From Symsagittifera roscoffensis (Eukaryota; Xenacoelomorpha; Acoela; Convolutidae): a stretch of DNA of 60,000 bases. Position numbers and translations under genes: made by a program. The notes beneath the pieces are model-generated. The model did not search any database, had not been told where the DNA came from, and saw only the letters and a program-made list of their open reading frames with translations. The stretch spans positions 1,572,201 through 1,632,200 of the forward strand of contig NC_087066.1 in NCBI RefSeq assembly GCF_963678635.1, in the 5' to 3' direction. Each line of letters begins with the position of its first letter. Position 1 is the first letter of the stretch. Of this stretch, positions 42,737 through 52,809 are shown piece by piece.

Positions 42737-44608
42737 CTATCTCAGACTCCCCGGTAAACTTTCTTGTCCCGGGTGTTGATCTTGTGATCGCTGGTTCTTC
42801 TCATCATTCGTCTCCCCGGACAAATAGTCTTGCAGCAGAATTTGTTCTACCTTTTTACCTTCCTTATCCTGGTCCACAAAGGTGACGGTTTTCTTTCGCT
42901 TGCTGCTCCCCTGTTCTTTCTGTCCGTAAGAAGTACTGGTTAAAATCTCGTGGGGTATTGAGGATACTAGTTGCTGAACTATTGTCCTACAATCCCTCTC
43001 GTTCTCTGCGTGCTGTCGTCTGGACGGCATGATCTCCACCTTCTCACTGACTGTTAGCGATGCCACTGCTGCTGTCCACTCGGGGTCATCTCTGGTCACT
43101 TCTTTTTCTAACAATCCACCCAGCATCCGCATCACTTGCGGTGTGACTTGCACCGTTTTATCCAATAATGAGAGGCTGTTTATGTTCATGCGAGAGAGTT
43201 CTTGCTGGACCAGATTCGAGCGCAGCAACAGATCCAAGAGTACCGAGTCCTCCTTGGATAGGATCTTTATCTCGGCTGCTTTCTCTACAGGTAACTCAGG
43301 ATGCCCTGGAATTGGATGTCCAGACTTATCCAACCATCTCGTTAAGGGAAGCGCTTCATAAGTTTCTTTGTCCAGAAACGAAAATCCCTCCTTTATTTCC
43401 GCCTGATTGGCCTGTTTCTGCTCCAATCTTTCATAGAACTCAGTTTTCTTGCTGAGGCTGTCAGCATTCTGGTGTTTATCACGCATACTATGTTCGATTA
43501 TCATATGGTAGCCATCCAATCTTACTATCCATCTACAAATATAACTCTGATCCATCGAGTAGGTCTTCAACCAGGATAACGCTCTGTTGTCCACGCGTAA
43601 CTTGATGGGAGCGCTCCCCAAGTATGCACGGTACTTCTCCACGAAGGTGACTACTGCAAACATTTCTGCTTTTGGTGCGCCATATTTCATATCTGTGTCA
43701 CTCAAGACCTTGCTGCCGTATGCAATGGGACGCAGAACCGTTCTTCCGTTCAATTCTTGCTCTTGATGCAATATTCCTGAGATGGCTACTACCGATGCGT
43801 CTGTGTCAAGAACATACATGCCCTTTTCTGTAGGCATGCCTAGCACTGGCGCTTCACACAGTTCCCGCTTTTTGTTCTCGAAAGCAACCTGTGCCTCATC
43901 GTTCCATTCGAACTTTTTCCCCTTGTTGCGCATCAGCTTCTGCATCGGATACACCTTGTCCGCATATCCTTTTATGAAATCCCGGTAGTAATTGGCAAAC
44001 GCTAGGAAGCTCAGGAGCTGTGTGGCCGTTCTGGGAGCTTTCCATGTCAACACTGCTTCCACTGCTTCCGGGTCCGGCCTCACACCATGCCTGTCCACCA
44101 TTCTTCCCAGGTACTTAATCGAATCCCTAACGATTTCACATTTCGATGGTTTGCACTTCAATCCTGCTCTTTTCATGCATCCAAAGACCTCATCGAGCCT
44201 ATCAATGTGGTCTTCAAGGGTCGGTGTCGCTATGACTACGTCATCCACGTAACACATCACGAGATTCCCGTACTTCTTGGTCACTCCCGTCAAAGCCTGA
44301 GCCATCAGTCTTTGAAAAGTGGCCGTTGCATTGCACAAGCCGAAGGGCATCCTCTTCCACTGGTACAATCCCAATTCGCACGCGAATCCGGTTTTCTCTC
44401 TATCCTTCTTCCGCAGAGGGACCTGCCAGAAGGCAAAATCCAAGTCCAATGTGGTGAAGAACTTGGCATCACCAAGCTTAGAGAGGCTCTCGTCTATTCG
44501 CGGTATCGGGTGCGCATCTTTTATCGTTACCGCGTTCAAGTAACGAAAGTCGCAACAAAATCTAAGCTGCCCCCTTTCTTTTTCACCATTACTACCCCGC
44601 AAGCCCAT
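42737..44608 (-). CDS. Reverse transcriptase and RNase H segment of pol
   Basis: The frame carries the RT palm and fingers with the first catalytic Asp in TTLDLDFAF (residue 55) and the YVDD box at residues 120-123. These are followed by the connection domain and RNase H (YVLDTDASVVA, APKAEMFAVV, LRVDNRALSW, KHQNADSLS). About 200 further residues of unassigned Lys/Glu-rich linker precede the stop. The N-terminal end of the RT domain lies in the upstream frame; the switch falls at a run of five G (about 44570-44574). A one-base length error in that run is the simplest explanation, so this pol copy is probably disabled. Confidence 0.9.
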   Translation of the reverse strand: MGLRGSNGEKERGQLRFCCDFRYLNAVTIKDAHPIPRIDESLSKLGDAKFFTTLDLDFAFWQVPLRKKDREKTGFACELGLYQWKRMPFGLCNATATFQRLMAQALTGVTKKYGNLVMCYVDDVVIATPTLEDHIDRLDEVFGCMKRAGLKCKPSKCEIVRDSIKYLGRMVDRHGVRPDPEAVEAVLTWKAPRTATQLLSFLAFANYYRDFIKGYADKVYPMQKLMRNKGKKFEWNDEAQVAFENKKRELCEAPVLGMPTEKGMYVLDTDASVVAISGILHQEQELNGRTVLRPIAYGSKVLSDTDMKYGAPKAEMFAVVTFVEKYRAYLGSAPIKLRVDNRALSWLKTYSMDQSYICRWIVRLDGYHMIIEHSMRDKHQNADSLSKKTEFYERLEQKQANQAEIKEGFSFLDKETYEALPLTRWLDKSGHPIPGHPELPVEKAAEIKILSKEDSVLLDLLLRSNLVQQELSRMNINSLSLLDKTVQVTPQVMRMLGGLLEKEVTRDDPEWTAAVASLTVSEKVEIMPSRRQHAENERDCRTIVQQLVSSIPHEILTSTSYGQKEQGSSKRKKTVTFVDQDKEGKKVEQILLQDYLSGETNDEKNQRSQDQHPGQESLPGSLR

Positions 44609-45657
44609 GGCGATTTCGCGGGTTCTATCATGTCGTATTCAAGCAACATTTCTATTTCCGCTCGGCACGCTTCCGATTTGTGTGGCGTCATTCGTCTTGC
44701 GCCTTCCCTATGGGGAACGGCGCCCTCTTCAAGTTCGAATTGGTGTTCGACGAAATTACAGCAGCCGATATCCGCCTTATGTTTTGAAAAAACATCTGCG
44801 TTCCGATTTAGGAGGTCCCGCAATTTTTCGAAATCTCCCTCACCTATTTTTCCTTTTAAATGTTCTATCTCTGGCAAAACCGGTTTGTCAGATTCTAGTT
44901 CGTATGACGAGGGGCGTTCCGGAAAATTCGAGCAGCTTGATAAGCCATCGTCCGTTTCGGATTTCATTGAAAACAATTTATGAATAGATTTTAATTCATT
45001 AATCCTCTTTAAAATTTTATCTTTATTGGCATGATAAGGACAGTCTTTCACACTATGTTTCTTCAAGTTTTGTGTCTCCTCATAGTCGGTCCTCATCGGC
45101 AAAGCGTAACCAAGCTTCTTTTCACGCCGGATTGAAACCGTGGTGTCCAGTGTGTTCAATAAAACACTGACACAGAGTCCGTTTCGCGTTACCGATAAGC
45201 TCCGGCCTAAAATCACCGAACTCTGACTATTTGGATTCGGTACTAAGCAACCCTGTTTACTATCACTTAACGAATTCAAATTTCTCATTCTAAAAATTGC
45301 CACCACAGCTTGTCCTGGCTGTAGTTTTACTTTTCTATCTAAGAAAATTGGTACCTTCTGTTTGTCTGTTATTATCCTAATAATTGGTCTCTTAACATAC
45401 TTCCGGTCCGGGCTTCTAATCCGTATCAGACCGTTGTTCAAGTCAATCATCACGTCAAAATTCCTGACAAAATCTCTGCCCAAGATGAATTGGTCGGCGT
45501 CGTCCAAATTCTCTACCACCAGGAAGCTCATCCAAAGATCCCGTCCTCCCATGTGGAGGACCGTGATTGGTGTTCTTCCGGCTACGTAAATAGCTCCTCG
45601 GTTGGCGGCGGCCAGTCGGAGATTCGTTGGAATTAGATCTTCCCTCGTGAAGCCCAT
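44536..45657 (-). CDS. Second half of protease plus N-terminal RT region
   Basis: It follows a TGA directly joined to ATG (45658-45660, 45657). The first 85 residues are the rest of the retropepsin fold (ILGRDFVRNFDVMIDL). After a linker, the end reads GAVPHREGARRMTPHK and SPWACGVVMVKKKGG, the start of the RT domain, and then runs out of frame. It belongs to the same former pol frame as the protease N-terminus and RT on either side. Confidence 0.8.
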   Translation of the reverse strand: MGFTREDLIPTNLRLAAANRGAIYVAGRTPITVLHMGGRDLWMSFLVVENLDDADQFILGRDFVRNFDVMIDLNNGLIRIRSPDRKYVKRPIIRIITDKQKVPIFLDRKVKLQPGQAVVAIFRMRNLNSLSDSKQGCLVPNPNSQSSVILGRSLSVTRNGLCVSVLLNTLDTTVSIRREKKLGYALPMRTDYEETQNLKKHSVKDCPYHANKDKILKRINELKSIHKLFSMKSETDDGLSSCSNFPERPSSYELESDKPVLPEIEHLKGKIGEGDFEKLRDLLNRNADVFSKHKADIGCCNFVEHQFELEEGAVPHREGARRMTPHKSEACRAEIEMLLEYDMIEPAKSPWACGVVMVKKKGGSLDFVATFVT

Positions 45658-45930
45658 TCATTCCCAAGTCTTTATCGGCATCACACTCACTACCGCTCCT
45701 GTGTCCAGAAGCCCTGTGACTCCGATTTTTGTTCCGTTGGTGTCGAGCTGATGTGCGGTCACATCTTCTTCATACCCAATGTGTACTGCATCTTGTTCCA
45801 TCATGGCGTCATGGCCTATCCTGCGGACTTTGAGTTCCTCCTCACCCAAATAGATCTGCCCCATTTGGTCATCATCTGTTGTTACATAAGTCCTGGTGTA
45901 GATACTGATTCCATCCACGTTCAGCATCAC
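45658..45930 (-). CDS. Protease N-terminal segment (copy A)
   Basis: LLDTGAVVSVMPIKTW holds the catalytic DTGA motif of an aspartic retropepsin. The frame then meets TGA in the middle of the fold and continues in frame with ATG in the next ORF. The same TGA is present in the tandem duplicate at 47328-47330, so it predates the duplication. The upstream sequence (GISIYTRTYVTTDDDQMGQ) is a linker also seen in the second element. Confidence 0.8.
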   Translation of the reverse strand: MMLNVDGISIYTRTYVTTDDDQMGQIYLGEEELKVRRIGHDAMMEQDAVHIGYEEDVTAHQLDTNGTKIGVTGLLDTGAVVSVMPIKTWE

Positions 45931-46573
45931 TTGATACGGCCCATAGACCTCTAGGTAGCGTCCATGAAGTTTCTTGTTTCTTCATGCGAGGGCCACCCGT
46001 CTTTAGTAGTGCTCGCACAGCTCTCGACTCGGTGCGTGGCTCCACCTGCCTCAGATAATCTGCATATGTGTCCAAATACATCAAAGTGAACTCTGATGGT
46101 TCACTCAGATTTCTGATTACCTGGTGTCCAGCCACTGAGATTATCGACTGTATCATGCTTCCTTGCGGCACCATGCCGAACCTCTGACCGGAGATCACAT
46201 TAAGTTTCATGCTCAAACTGCTTGGTGCTTTAGTTTCTTCAAACTCCGTTGCTTCGAAGGTATTCAGTTGCTCCTGAAGTTTCTCATTCTCCAGTTCAAA
46301 TTTCACTTTTTGTTCGATCTCTTTCGTCACCAGTTCCTGCTGCACTCTATTTAGAGCATCCCTCGCGGCTGCCCTATAATCGATCTTGAAGTCATCAGCC
46401 GCAGTTGCTGGTTCCGGTTCACGTGTCTCCTCTGTTACCGCTTGCATTTTCTTTGCCGCCAGCTCTTGAGGTTTATCCTTTCTGCGTGCCTCCGCTTCAC
46501 TCAAAAGGCGAGCCTTGCTGGCTTTCACTCCTGACAAAGCTTCTTCATGTCTTGGATGCTTGATGTCTGCCAC
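45872..46573 (-). pseudogene. Gag-protease linker region (copy A), frameshifted
   Basis: A coiled, charged region (RAAARDALNRVQQELVTKEIE) is followed by GHQVIRNLSEPSEFTLMYLD and DYLRQVEP, matched by the second element at 59371 onward. The last 30 codons are out of frame compared with that element; the shift lies near 45960-45990. The function of this linker is unknown. Confidence 0.7.
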
Positions 46574-46591
46574 TGCATCCCAGAATTGCGG

Positions 46592-46930
46592 TTAATCTGA
46601 TTTAAAATGACCTTCCAAGTTGCAAAAGAAACACCTTGGGCCGAATTTCGCAATTACTCCTCTCATGAAATCATCATGGTCCAATTCTGACGCATCTTCG
46701 TCCTCGAGGTTAAAGCCTATTGCTTTCATGCCTTGTTTGTAAGTTGGGCATGCTGACACATGATGGTCCGTTGAACTGCAATTGGCACAAGAGCTTCTCT
46801 TGTCCATATCATCCCTCGGTTTGTACCAATTGTTCCTTTGGTTTGCTGGTCGGTTGTTAAAATTTCCATAATTGTTCTTGTAGTATCCAGATCTTGAAGG
46901 AGGTTTCAACAAAAGATACTCTTTTGACTT
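46592..46930 (-). pseudogene. Nucleocapsid zinc-knuckle region (copy A)
   Basis: The first knuckle is CANCSSTDHHVSAC (C-x2-C-x4-H-x4-C). A second, CFFCNLEGHFKSD, is cut by TAA at 46592-46594, exactly where the final Cys is expected. Beyond 46930 toward higher coordinates the sequence jumps to a third fragment of the protease linker, so this copy has lost its capsid part. Confidence 0.8.
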
Positions 46931-47178
46931 TGAGTTCCTCCTCACCCAAATAGATCTGCCCCATTTGGTCATCATCTGTTGTTACATAAGTCCTGGTTTC
47001 CGACGGATTCTCCGACGGATTTAATGATTTGTTAATCTTGTTAATTTTTGCTACTACGAATTCCTCGTCGTAATGTGATATTGGAAGGGCTTTTCCGGAT
47101 GGAATTCTAGAAATAAGGTCAGTGAAACCGATGTCTTTTTCCTGCCATATGTTTGATTGTGAACCAGGACTTATGTAA
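46931..47178 (-). other. Rearrangement junction with 17-bp inverted repeat and foreign insert
   Basis: From 46931 to about 46998 the sequence is a third copy of the protease-linker segment. TTACATAAGTCCTGGTT (46982-46998) is repeated inverted at 47162-47178. The 163 bases between are not found elsewhere in the window. The layout looks like a template switch or foldback event during reverse transcription or repair. Confidence 0.7.
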
Positions 47179-48609
47179 TTCTCTACCACCAGGAAGCTCA
47201 TCCAAAGATCCCGTCCTCCCATGTGGAGGACCGTGATTGGTGTTCTTCCGGCTACGTAAATAGCTCCTTGGTTGGCGGCGGCCAGTCGGAGATTCGTTGG
47301 AATTAGATCTTCCCTCGTGAAGCCCATTCATTCCCAAGTCTTTATCGGCATCACACTCACTACCGCTCCTGTGTCCAGAAGCCCTGTGACTCCGATTTTT
47401 GTTCCGTTGGTGTCGAGCAGATGTGCGGTCACATCTTCTTCATACCCAATGTGTACTGCATCTTGTTCCATCATGGCGTCATGGCCTATCCTGCGGACTT
47501 TGAGTTCCTCCTCACCCAAATAGATCTGCCCCATTTGGTCATCATCTGTTGTTACATAAGTCCTGGTGTAGATACTGATTCCATCCACGTTCAGCATCAC
47601 TTGATACGGCCCATAGACCTCTAGGTAGCGTCCATGAAGTTTCTTGTTTCTTCATGCGAGGGCCACCCGTCTTTAGTAGTGCTCGCACAGCTCTCGACTC
47701 GGTGCGTGGCTCCACCTGCCTCAGATAATCTGCATATGTGTCCAAATACATCAAAGTGAACTCTGATGGTTCACTCAGATTTCTTATTACCTGGTGTCCA
47801 GCCACTGAGATTATCGACTGTATCATGCTTCCTTGCGGCACCATGCCGAACCTCTGACCGGAGATCACATTAAGTTTCATGCTCAAACTGCTTGGTGCTT
47901 TAGTTTCTTCAAACTCCGTTGCTTCGAAGGTATTCAGTTGCCCCTGAAGTTTCTCATTCTCCAGTTCAAGTTTCACTTTTTGTTCGATCTCTTTCGTCAC
48001 CAGTTCCTGCTGCACTCTATTTAGAGCATCCCTCGCGGCTGCCCTATAATCGATCTTGAAGTCATCAGCCGCAGTTGCTGGTTCCGGTTCACGTGTCTCC
48101 TCTGTTACCGCTTGCATTTTCTTTGCCGCCAGCTCTTGAGGTTTATCCTTTCTGCGTGCCTCCGCTTCACTCAAAAGGCGAGCCTTGCTGGCTTTCACTC
48201 CTGACAAAGCTTCTTCATGTCTTGGATGCTTGATGTCTGCCACTGCATCCCAGAATTGCGGTTAATCTGATTTAAAATGACCTTCCAAGTTGCAAAAGAA
48301 ACACCTTGGGCCGAATTTCGCAATTACTCCTCTCATGAAATCATCATGGTCCAATTCTGACGCATCTTCGTCCTCGAGGTTAAAGCCTATTGCTTTCATG
48401 CCTTGTTTGTAAGTTGGGCATGCTGACACATGATGGTCCGTTGAACTGCAATTGGCACAAGAGCTTCTCTTGTCCATATCATCCCTCGGTTTGTACCAAT
48501 TGTTCCTTTGGTTTGCTGGTCGGTTGTTAAAATTTCCATAATTGTTCTTGTAGTATCCAGATCTTGAAGGAGGTTTCAACAAAAGATACTCTTTTGACTT
48601 GAGCCTCAA
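47179..48609 (-). repeat. Tandem duplicate (copy B) of the nucleocapsid-protease segment
   Basis: It repeats 45509-46930 at an offset of exactly 1670 bases with very few differences. It contains the knuckle region (48262-48609, with the same TAA), the linker (47542-48243), the protease N-terminus with DTGA (47328-47600, with the same TGA) and a protease tail truncated after FLVVEN. Upstream it is continuous with capsid sequence, so copy B is the original gag side and copy A the original pol side. Confidence 0.9.
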
Positions 48610-48744
48610 CTCCTCTGGTGTTGGCGCATTGGTTTATAGTGGTGTGTAATGCGTTGCTAGCATTGTTCGAAGTTCATCATTCTTCACACCATCGATGAAT
48701 TTTGAGGCTACGGCCAGGTTCATCCTTCGGTTTGACTCATCCGG

Positions 48745-49494
48745 TTAGCTGCTCCTTCTCAGCATATCCAAGTCATCGAGAAACTTGTCTATCGTTTCAT
48801 CTTCTCGTTGCCTCCGTTTCTCGAAGCGCATCATCGCTTGGTGCCCCTGCACCCCTGACTCGAAACGGTTTAACATGATTTCGAAGATTTTCTCAGCTGT
48901 GTCACGCTGATATTGCTTCTTCCCTTCCAAGTTGCTAGTGAGCGCACTGCATTCCTGTCTCTCCGACAAGTCATCTTCCTCGAAATACAGCTTCATTACC
49001 TCTATCCAGGTTTCAATACAGCCATCAGATTCATCTTTATAGCATCTTGGTTTCTTAAAGACTCTTCTCGACTTCTCACTGCGTTCGTTGGTTCTGGATA
49101 ACCTTGTAAGGAATGTCTCCAAAGACCTGTTTAGGGGTTCAAAGGCTGTGGCCATTGCCGTAGCATCCCTTGAGTGTCCCGCCTGAGTGTCCTCACACCT
49201 TGTCAAAGGCTCTGTATGCGGTGCATCCCTGCAATCCGAATCGCCGTGAGTGTTTCCCAATTGGCCCACATGACTCCTCTGCGGGCTTGCATGCCCCCTG
49301 TTACCGGAATCACTTCTCCCAGTCGTATGTGTGCCTTGCGTTGGTCGTTCATTAGAGGTCTGTCTGTTCGCCGTTGAACTTGCTCTACTGTTCGGGCCCC
49401 ATGTTCTATTATCCCTTGTGGCATAGCCTGATGAACTGCCCCTGCCTCTAGTGGATCCATACGTCTTCCTCTTTTGATGTTCATTGAAGTTCAC
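48745..49494 (-). pseudogene. Gag capsid-like region
   Basis: An N-terminal basic Gly/Arg/Ser/Thr-rich stretch (YGSTRGRGSSSGYATRD) is followed by a retrotransposon gag domain: CIETWIEVMKLYFEEDDL, ALTSNLEG and MMRFEKRRQREDETIDKFLDDL. The frame stops at TAA (48745-48747). The following codons match the second element's gag, with another in-frame TAA at 48634-48636, before reaching the zinc-knuckle ORF. Start is a GTG; no ATG was seen nearby. Confidence 0.8.
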
Positions 49495-49560
49495 CTTCAG
49501 CTCCCTGCTGGGACCTCCCGAGTTCGGTTACCCTTCTATTGGTCCACTTTTGCTGCTTAG
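49301..49560 (-). repeat. Left arm of 260-bp palindrome in gag
   Basis: The start of the gag capsid ORF and its upstream 60 bases. The sequence is repeated inverted at 49588-49847 with a 27-base spacer. Confidence 0.9.
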
Positions 49561-49587
49561 GCTATCATGGATAGGTTGGACGGGCTA

Positions 49588-49847
49588 CTAAGCAGCAAAA
49601 GTGGACCAAAAGAAGGGTAACCGAACTCGGGAGGTCCCAGCAGGGAGCTGAAGGTGAACTTCAATGAACATCAAAACAGGAAGACGTATGGATCCACTAG
49701 AGGCAGGGGCAGTTCATCAGGCTATGCCACAAGGGATAATAGAACATGGGGCCCGAACAGTAGAGCAAGTTCAACGGCGAACAGACAGACCTCTAATGAA
49801 CGACCAACGCAAGGCACACATGCGACTGGGAGAAGTGATTCCGGTAA
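49588..49847 (+). repeat. Right arm of 260-bp palindrome in gag
   Basis: Inverted copy of 49301-49560. It encodes the same basic gag N-terminus on the plus strand, which is a by-product and not a gene. The block at about 49867-49931 repeats the spacer and flank in direct orientation, so a snap-back copy followed by resumption of synthesis would explain the arrangement. Confidence 0.9.
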
Positions 49848-49925
49848 CATGGGGCAAGGCGGTAAAAGTTACCCTTCTTTTGGTCCACTTTTGCTGCTTA
49901 GGCTATCATGGATAGGTTGGACGGG

Positions 49926-50612
49926 CTACTGAGTTCGCCTCTCCATCATCGCGTCTATCTTTGTGTCAAGAGTCCCAAGAGACTGCTCTTGCTGAATTAT
50001 TAACTTCTCCATGTCGTCTCTTAAGCGTAACTCTCGCTGTTCCGCTTCTCTTGCCATTCGCGACAAGTTCTTCGCCATATGTTCGTCCGTTCTTTCTTTC
50101 AAGCATTTTTCCCTCCTACCAACTTCTTGTCTATTGCGGTTTATTTCTTCCCGCAGGCTTTCTCTTTCAATGCGAGCTGCTCTTTCTAGCTCACTCATTC
50201 TTATGGACATCTGTTCATTTAGTTCTCCTAAACTGTCCACTATGCTGTTCAAGGCTTCTTCTAGTGCTGCCCCGTTATCCACGAGTGGCGTCACTAGTGG
50301 CGGTGTAACCCTGTCGGTCCCAGGTAGCTTCGTGCTGGTCGAGATCCGGGCCTTGACTCTCTGCCTCGACGTCTTTTCATTATCTACCTCAGGATCCGCC
50401 AATGCGTTGCCTAACCCTCTGTTTCTACTCTCTCCAGTTTGCGGCTGTGAATTTGTCATAATCGCGAAGCCTCTCGACTGGCCCGGTGTGTTTGCCTCTT
50501 TGCTTATCGTTCTCACCACACCAAATTTGTCCATGGTTCCAGTCTCTCTTCCGACGTATGCCTCATTCTCCTGGGTCGAACTATTGAGGCTGACTTGAGA
50601 CCCAAAGTCCAC
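49926..50612 (-). CDS. Gag-side ORF2 of the giant element, coiled coil
   Basis: 228 codons opening with GTG, in frame with ORF1 across one TAG. The N-terminal part is Thr/Arg/Asn-rich, and residues about 115-225 form a long coiled coil (MSELERAARIERESLREEIN, DDMEKLIIQQEQSLGTLD). The second element has a matching coiled-coil ORF at 57748-58338 in the same place. It is probably an N-terminal Gag or matrix-like region; no known domain was recognised. Confidence 0.7.
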   Translation of the reverse strand: MDFGSQVSLNSSTQENEAYVGRETGTMDKFGVVRTISKEANTPGQSRGFAIMTNSQPQTGESRNRGLGNALADPEVDNEKTSRQRVKARISTSTKLPGTDRVTPPLVTPLVDNGAALEEALNSIVDSLGELNEQMSIRMSELERAARIERESLREEINRNRQEVGRREKCLKERTDEHMAKNLSRMAREAEQRELRLRDDMEKLIIQQEQSLGTLDTKIDAMMERRTQ

Positions 50613-50615
50613 TTG

Positions 50616-51173
50616 CTATTCTTCATCCTCCTCCTCCTGGGATTCACCTTCATTTCCTGCGCCCCCTCCCATGGTGAATGGAAAGATGTTTCCTAAGGTG
50701 TTCCTCATTCTTTCTGAGAACGATGATGACGTTGTTTGTTTCTCAGTTCCGCCTGCCATTATAGTGTTGTCAGTTGGAGATCTTTTAGTTGCCGCTATTT
50801 CAATTGAGATGTCGGACAGTTCCGACATCTCTCGATCCAATGTTCCGGTGGAAGTGGCAAAATCATGGTCTTGTTCTACCGGAGTAGATTCACTCGCAAG
50901 CCTTCTGCCTCTCCCTTCCAGTCCATGTACCTCCTGGTTGTCGTTCATGGCATGGTCCTTATTGACCTCCACTTCTAACAGTTTTTTTCGCTCTTCTGAA
51001 GTCTTCTGACTTCTCGTTTCAACCATTCTGCCTGAAACCGTCTCCCCTTTGTCGGTCCGGGCTCGTTTGATCCAATCCACAAAAGGATCGGTCATCGTTT
51101 TTCTTTGCTTTTCAAATATAAATTTCCTAGAGCTATTACCTCGTTTAGGTATCCTTGACTTGTCTAAACTCAT
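50616..51173 (-). CDS. Gag-side ORF1 of the giant element
   Basis: 185 codons from ATG. It starts basic (SRIPKRGNSSRKFIFEKQRK), continues Glu/Lys-rich, and ends SFSERMRNTLGNIFPF and a run of acidic residues before TAG. The second element's ORF at 57334-57666 ends in the same way (SFTERIAMMVG, then EEE and stop), so the two are homologous. The stop context is GAA TAG CAA, followed in frame by ORF2. The function is unknown. Confidence 0.7.
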   Translation of the reverse strand: MSLDKSRIPKRGNSSRKFIFEKQRKTMTDPFVDWIKRARTDKGETVSGRMVETRSQKTSEERKKLLEVEVNKDHAMNDNQEVHGLEGRGRRLASESTPVEQDHDFATSTGTLDREMSELSDISIEIAATKRSPTDNTIMAGGTEKQTTSSSFSERMRNTLGNIFPFTMGGGAGNEGESQEEEDEE

Positions 51174-52794
51174 TCTCTATTTGTCACTTCTAATGCCTAT
51201 ACACTTAATTCGATTGCTAGTGACCTTATAGTTTGACTACCAATCATAATGACACAACACAATAAATTTCACAAGATTCTATAAAATAGTGACCACGAAT
51301 CCCTGTATGTTATCAAAGTACAGTTTGTGTATAATTTATTCACACTAACCGATTATCGGTCGTAAAAAAACCAGCACAATATGATGTTATCAGTCAATTT
51401 AAAAGATAGTGTACTCCCTACCCAATCATGCACAGTCTATGTTGATTTAAAATCAAGAACAAAAGAAATATATAATGACAGAATATAAATGCATCTATGA
51501 AAAAACGTATGTTTATTGTACTTTTAGTCGATCGCAGTACAATAGTCGAACTCGTATTTTAAAGAAAAAGCTTTCCCTGCTCGGTGCTGCACCAAACAGA
51601 TAAAACTTTGAAGGCAGTAATTTTCTCAAGTGGGCGTCTATTGCACCCACCGAGTACTGTGTTACCTATTTGCCTTCGGACTGCCCGAGCTAGACCTACT
51701 AAATCCTCAGGGCAGTCACTTTTCGGTACCAAAATAGTTCCAACCACTTCTGAACTATACTTAACTGGTTCTATCTATTATAGTAGTGCAGTTACGATGT
51801 ACTTAGCTAACTTAGCGCTTTTTTTCTGTTTCAAAAAATATCGATTTCTCCAAAATTGCGACATGTGGGGGGATCAAAATATCGCTATTTTGACCCTAAA
51901 AACCGGTCTGCTTTCTGTGTTTTTCACTGAAAAACGGTATAAAAGTATTAATATAGTCTTTATAAATAATAAAATTAGTAATACTATACCCCTCCGGGTT
52001 TGTTTAATATCCGAATTAAGGTACTTAACTCGGATATTCGCAGTTCGGTGAAGGGTCACTACAGTGCAGCACTGTCGAGCCCCCCACAGATTACTATCTT
52101 ACTTTTTGTACCAAAAGGGATACAAAACTTGTTAACGATACCCAACAGTCGATTGTTGTCATCGTTGAGCCCCTTCTTGTTGCTCCTTGCACTGCTTGCC
52201 GGATCAGTATTCTCCCAAGACCCTTCCGAATTGAGCGCAAATCAGCTGACCCTTCGGATTGAGCGCAATTTATCATTAACGTGCTTAAATGCTCAAATAA
52301 CCCTACAGTACAAGCCTCACAAACGGGCTACAAAATTGATCGTAACAATCCTGACTGATATAAATGCCTGTAACAACAATATATCTATCAACAACAAACG
52401 GGAGGGTCGGATCACATCTTGGCTGGGGGGATGATTTCTACTGATTTTTTACTTTTTTTTTATTGTTTTTGGTTTTTTCGGTTATTTTTATGTTTTTTGT
52501 TTTTCTTGGGTACTATACTACTTTTTGTTTGGTTTTATATATATCTTCAAGTGTTTTTGGTCACAAACCCCTCAGGGAACGACGGGACCGCGAATCCCCC
52601 CACCCTTCCTGGTTCGTGAATTTTCGGTCTCAACTAAGTTAAAAAGCTATTCACGGTAATCCGGAAGGCTTCCGCATTCCGAACTACCCTTCCGCCCCGG
52701 CGGTTTAGGCCTATTAAGGGCGTTAATGTGAGCATCCGCTCGGCGCGGAGTGCTCGTTAACGGTTCTGCCGGTCATGATGTTAAAAAAGAATAA
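51174..52794 (-). other. 5' leader of the giant element
   Basis: About 1.6 kb between the primer site and ORF1. It has T-rich and homopolymer-rich parts (52435-52560 on the plus strand) and a GC-rich part near 52640-52770. Small ORFs have no homology. It may hold packaging or ribosome-entry signals, but none can be read from the sequence. Confidence 0.55.
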
Positions 52795-52809
52795 CACCCA
52801 GGAGCGCCA
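52795..52809 (-). promoter_or_regulatory. Primer-binding-site candidate, giant element
   Basis: TGGCGCTCCTGGGTG on the minus strand, 13 bases inside the 5' LTR end. TGG is the expected complement of a tRNA CCA end. The same motif lies 11 bases after the LTR end of the second element, which supports function. The primer tRNA could not be named. Confidence 0.5.

Noticed and set aside
44565-44580. Programmed -1 frameshift inside RT
   Set aside because: The switch falls inside the RT domain and no standard slippery heptamer is in the correct frame. A one-base change in the G-run is more likely.
49654-49932. Plus-strand gag gene
   Set aside because: It is the inverted arm of a palindrome copied from the minus-strand gag start.
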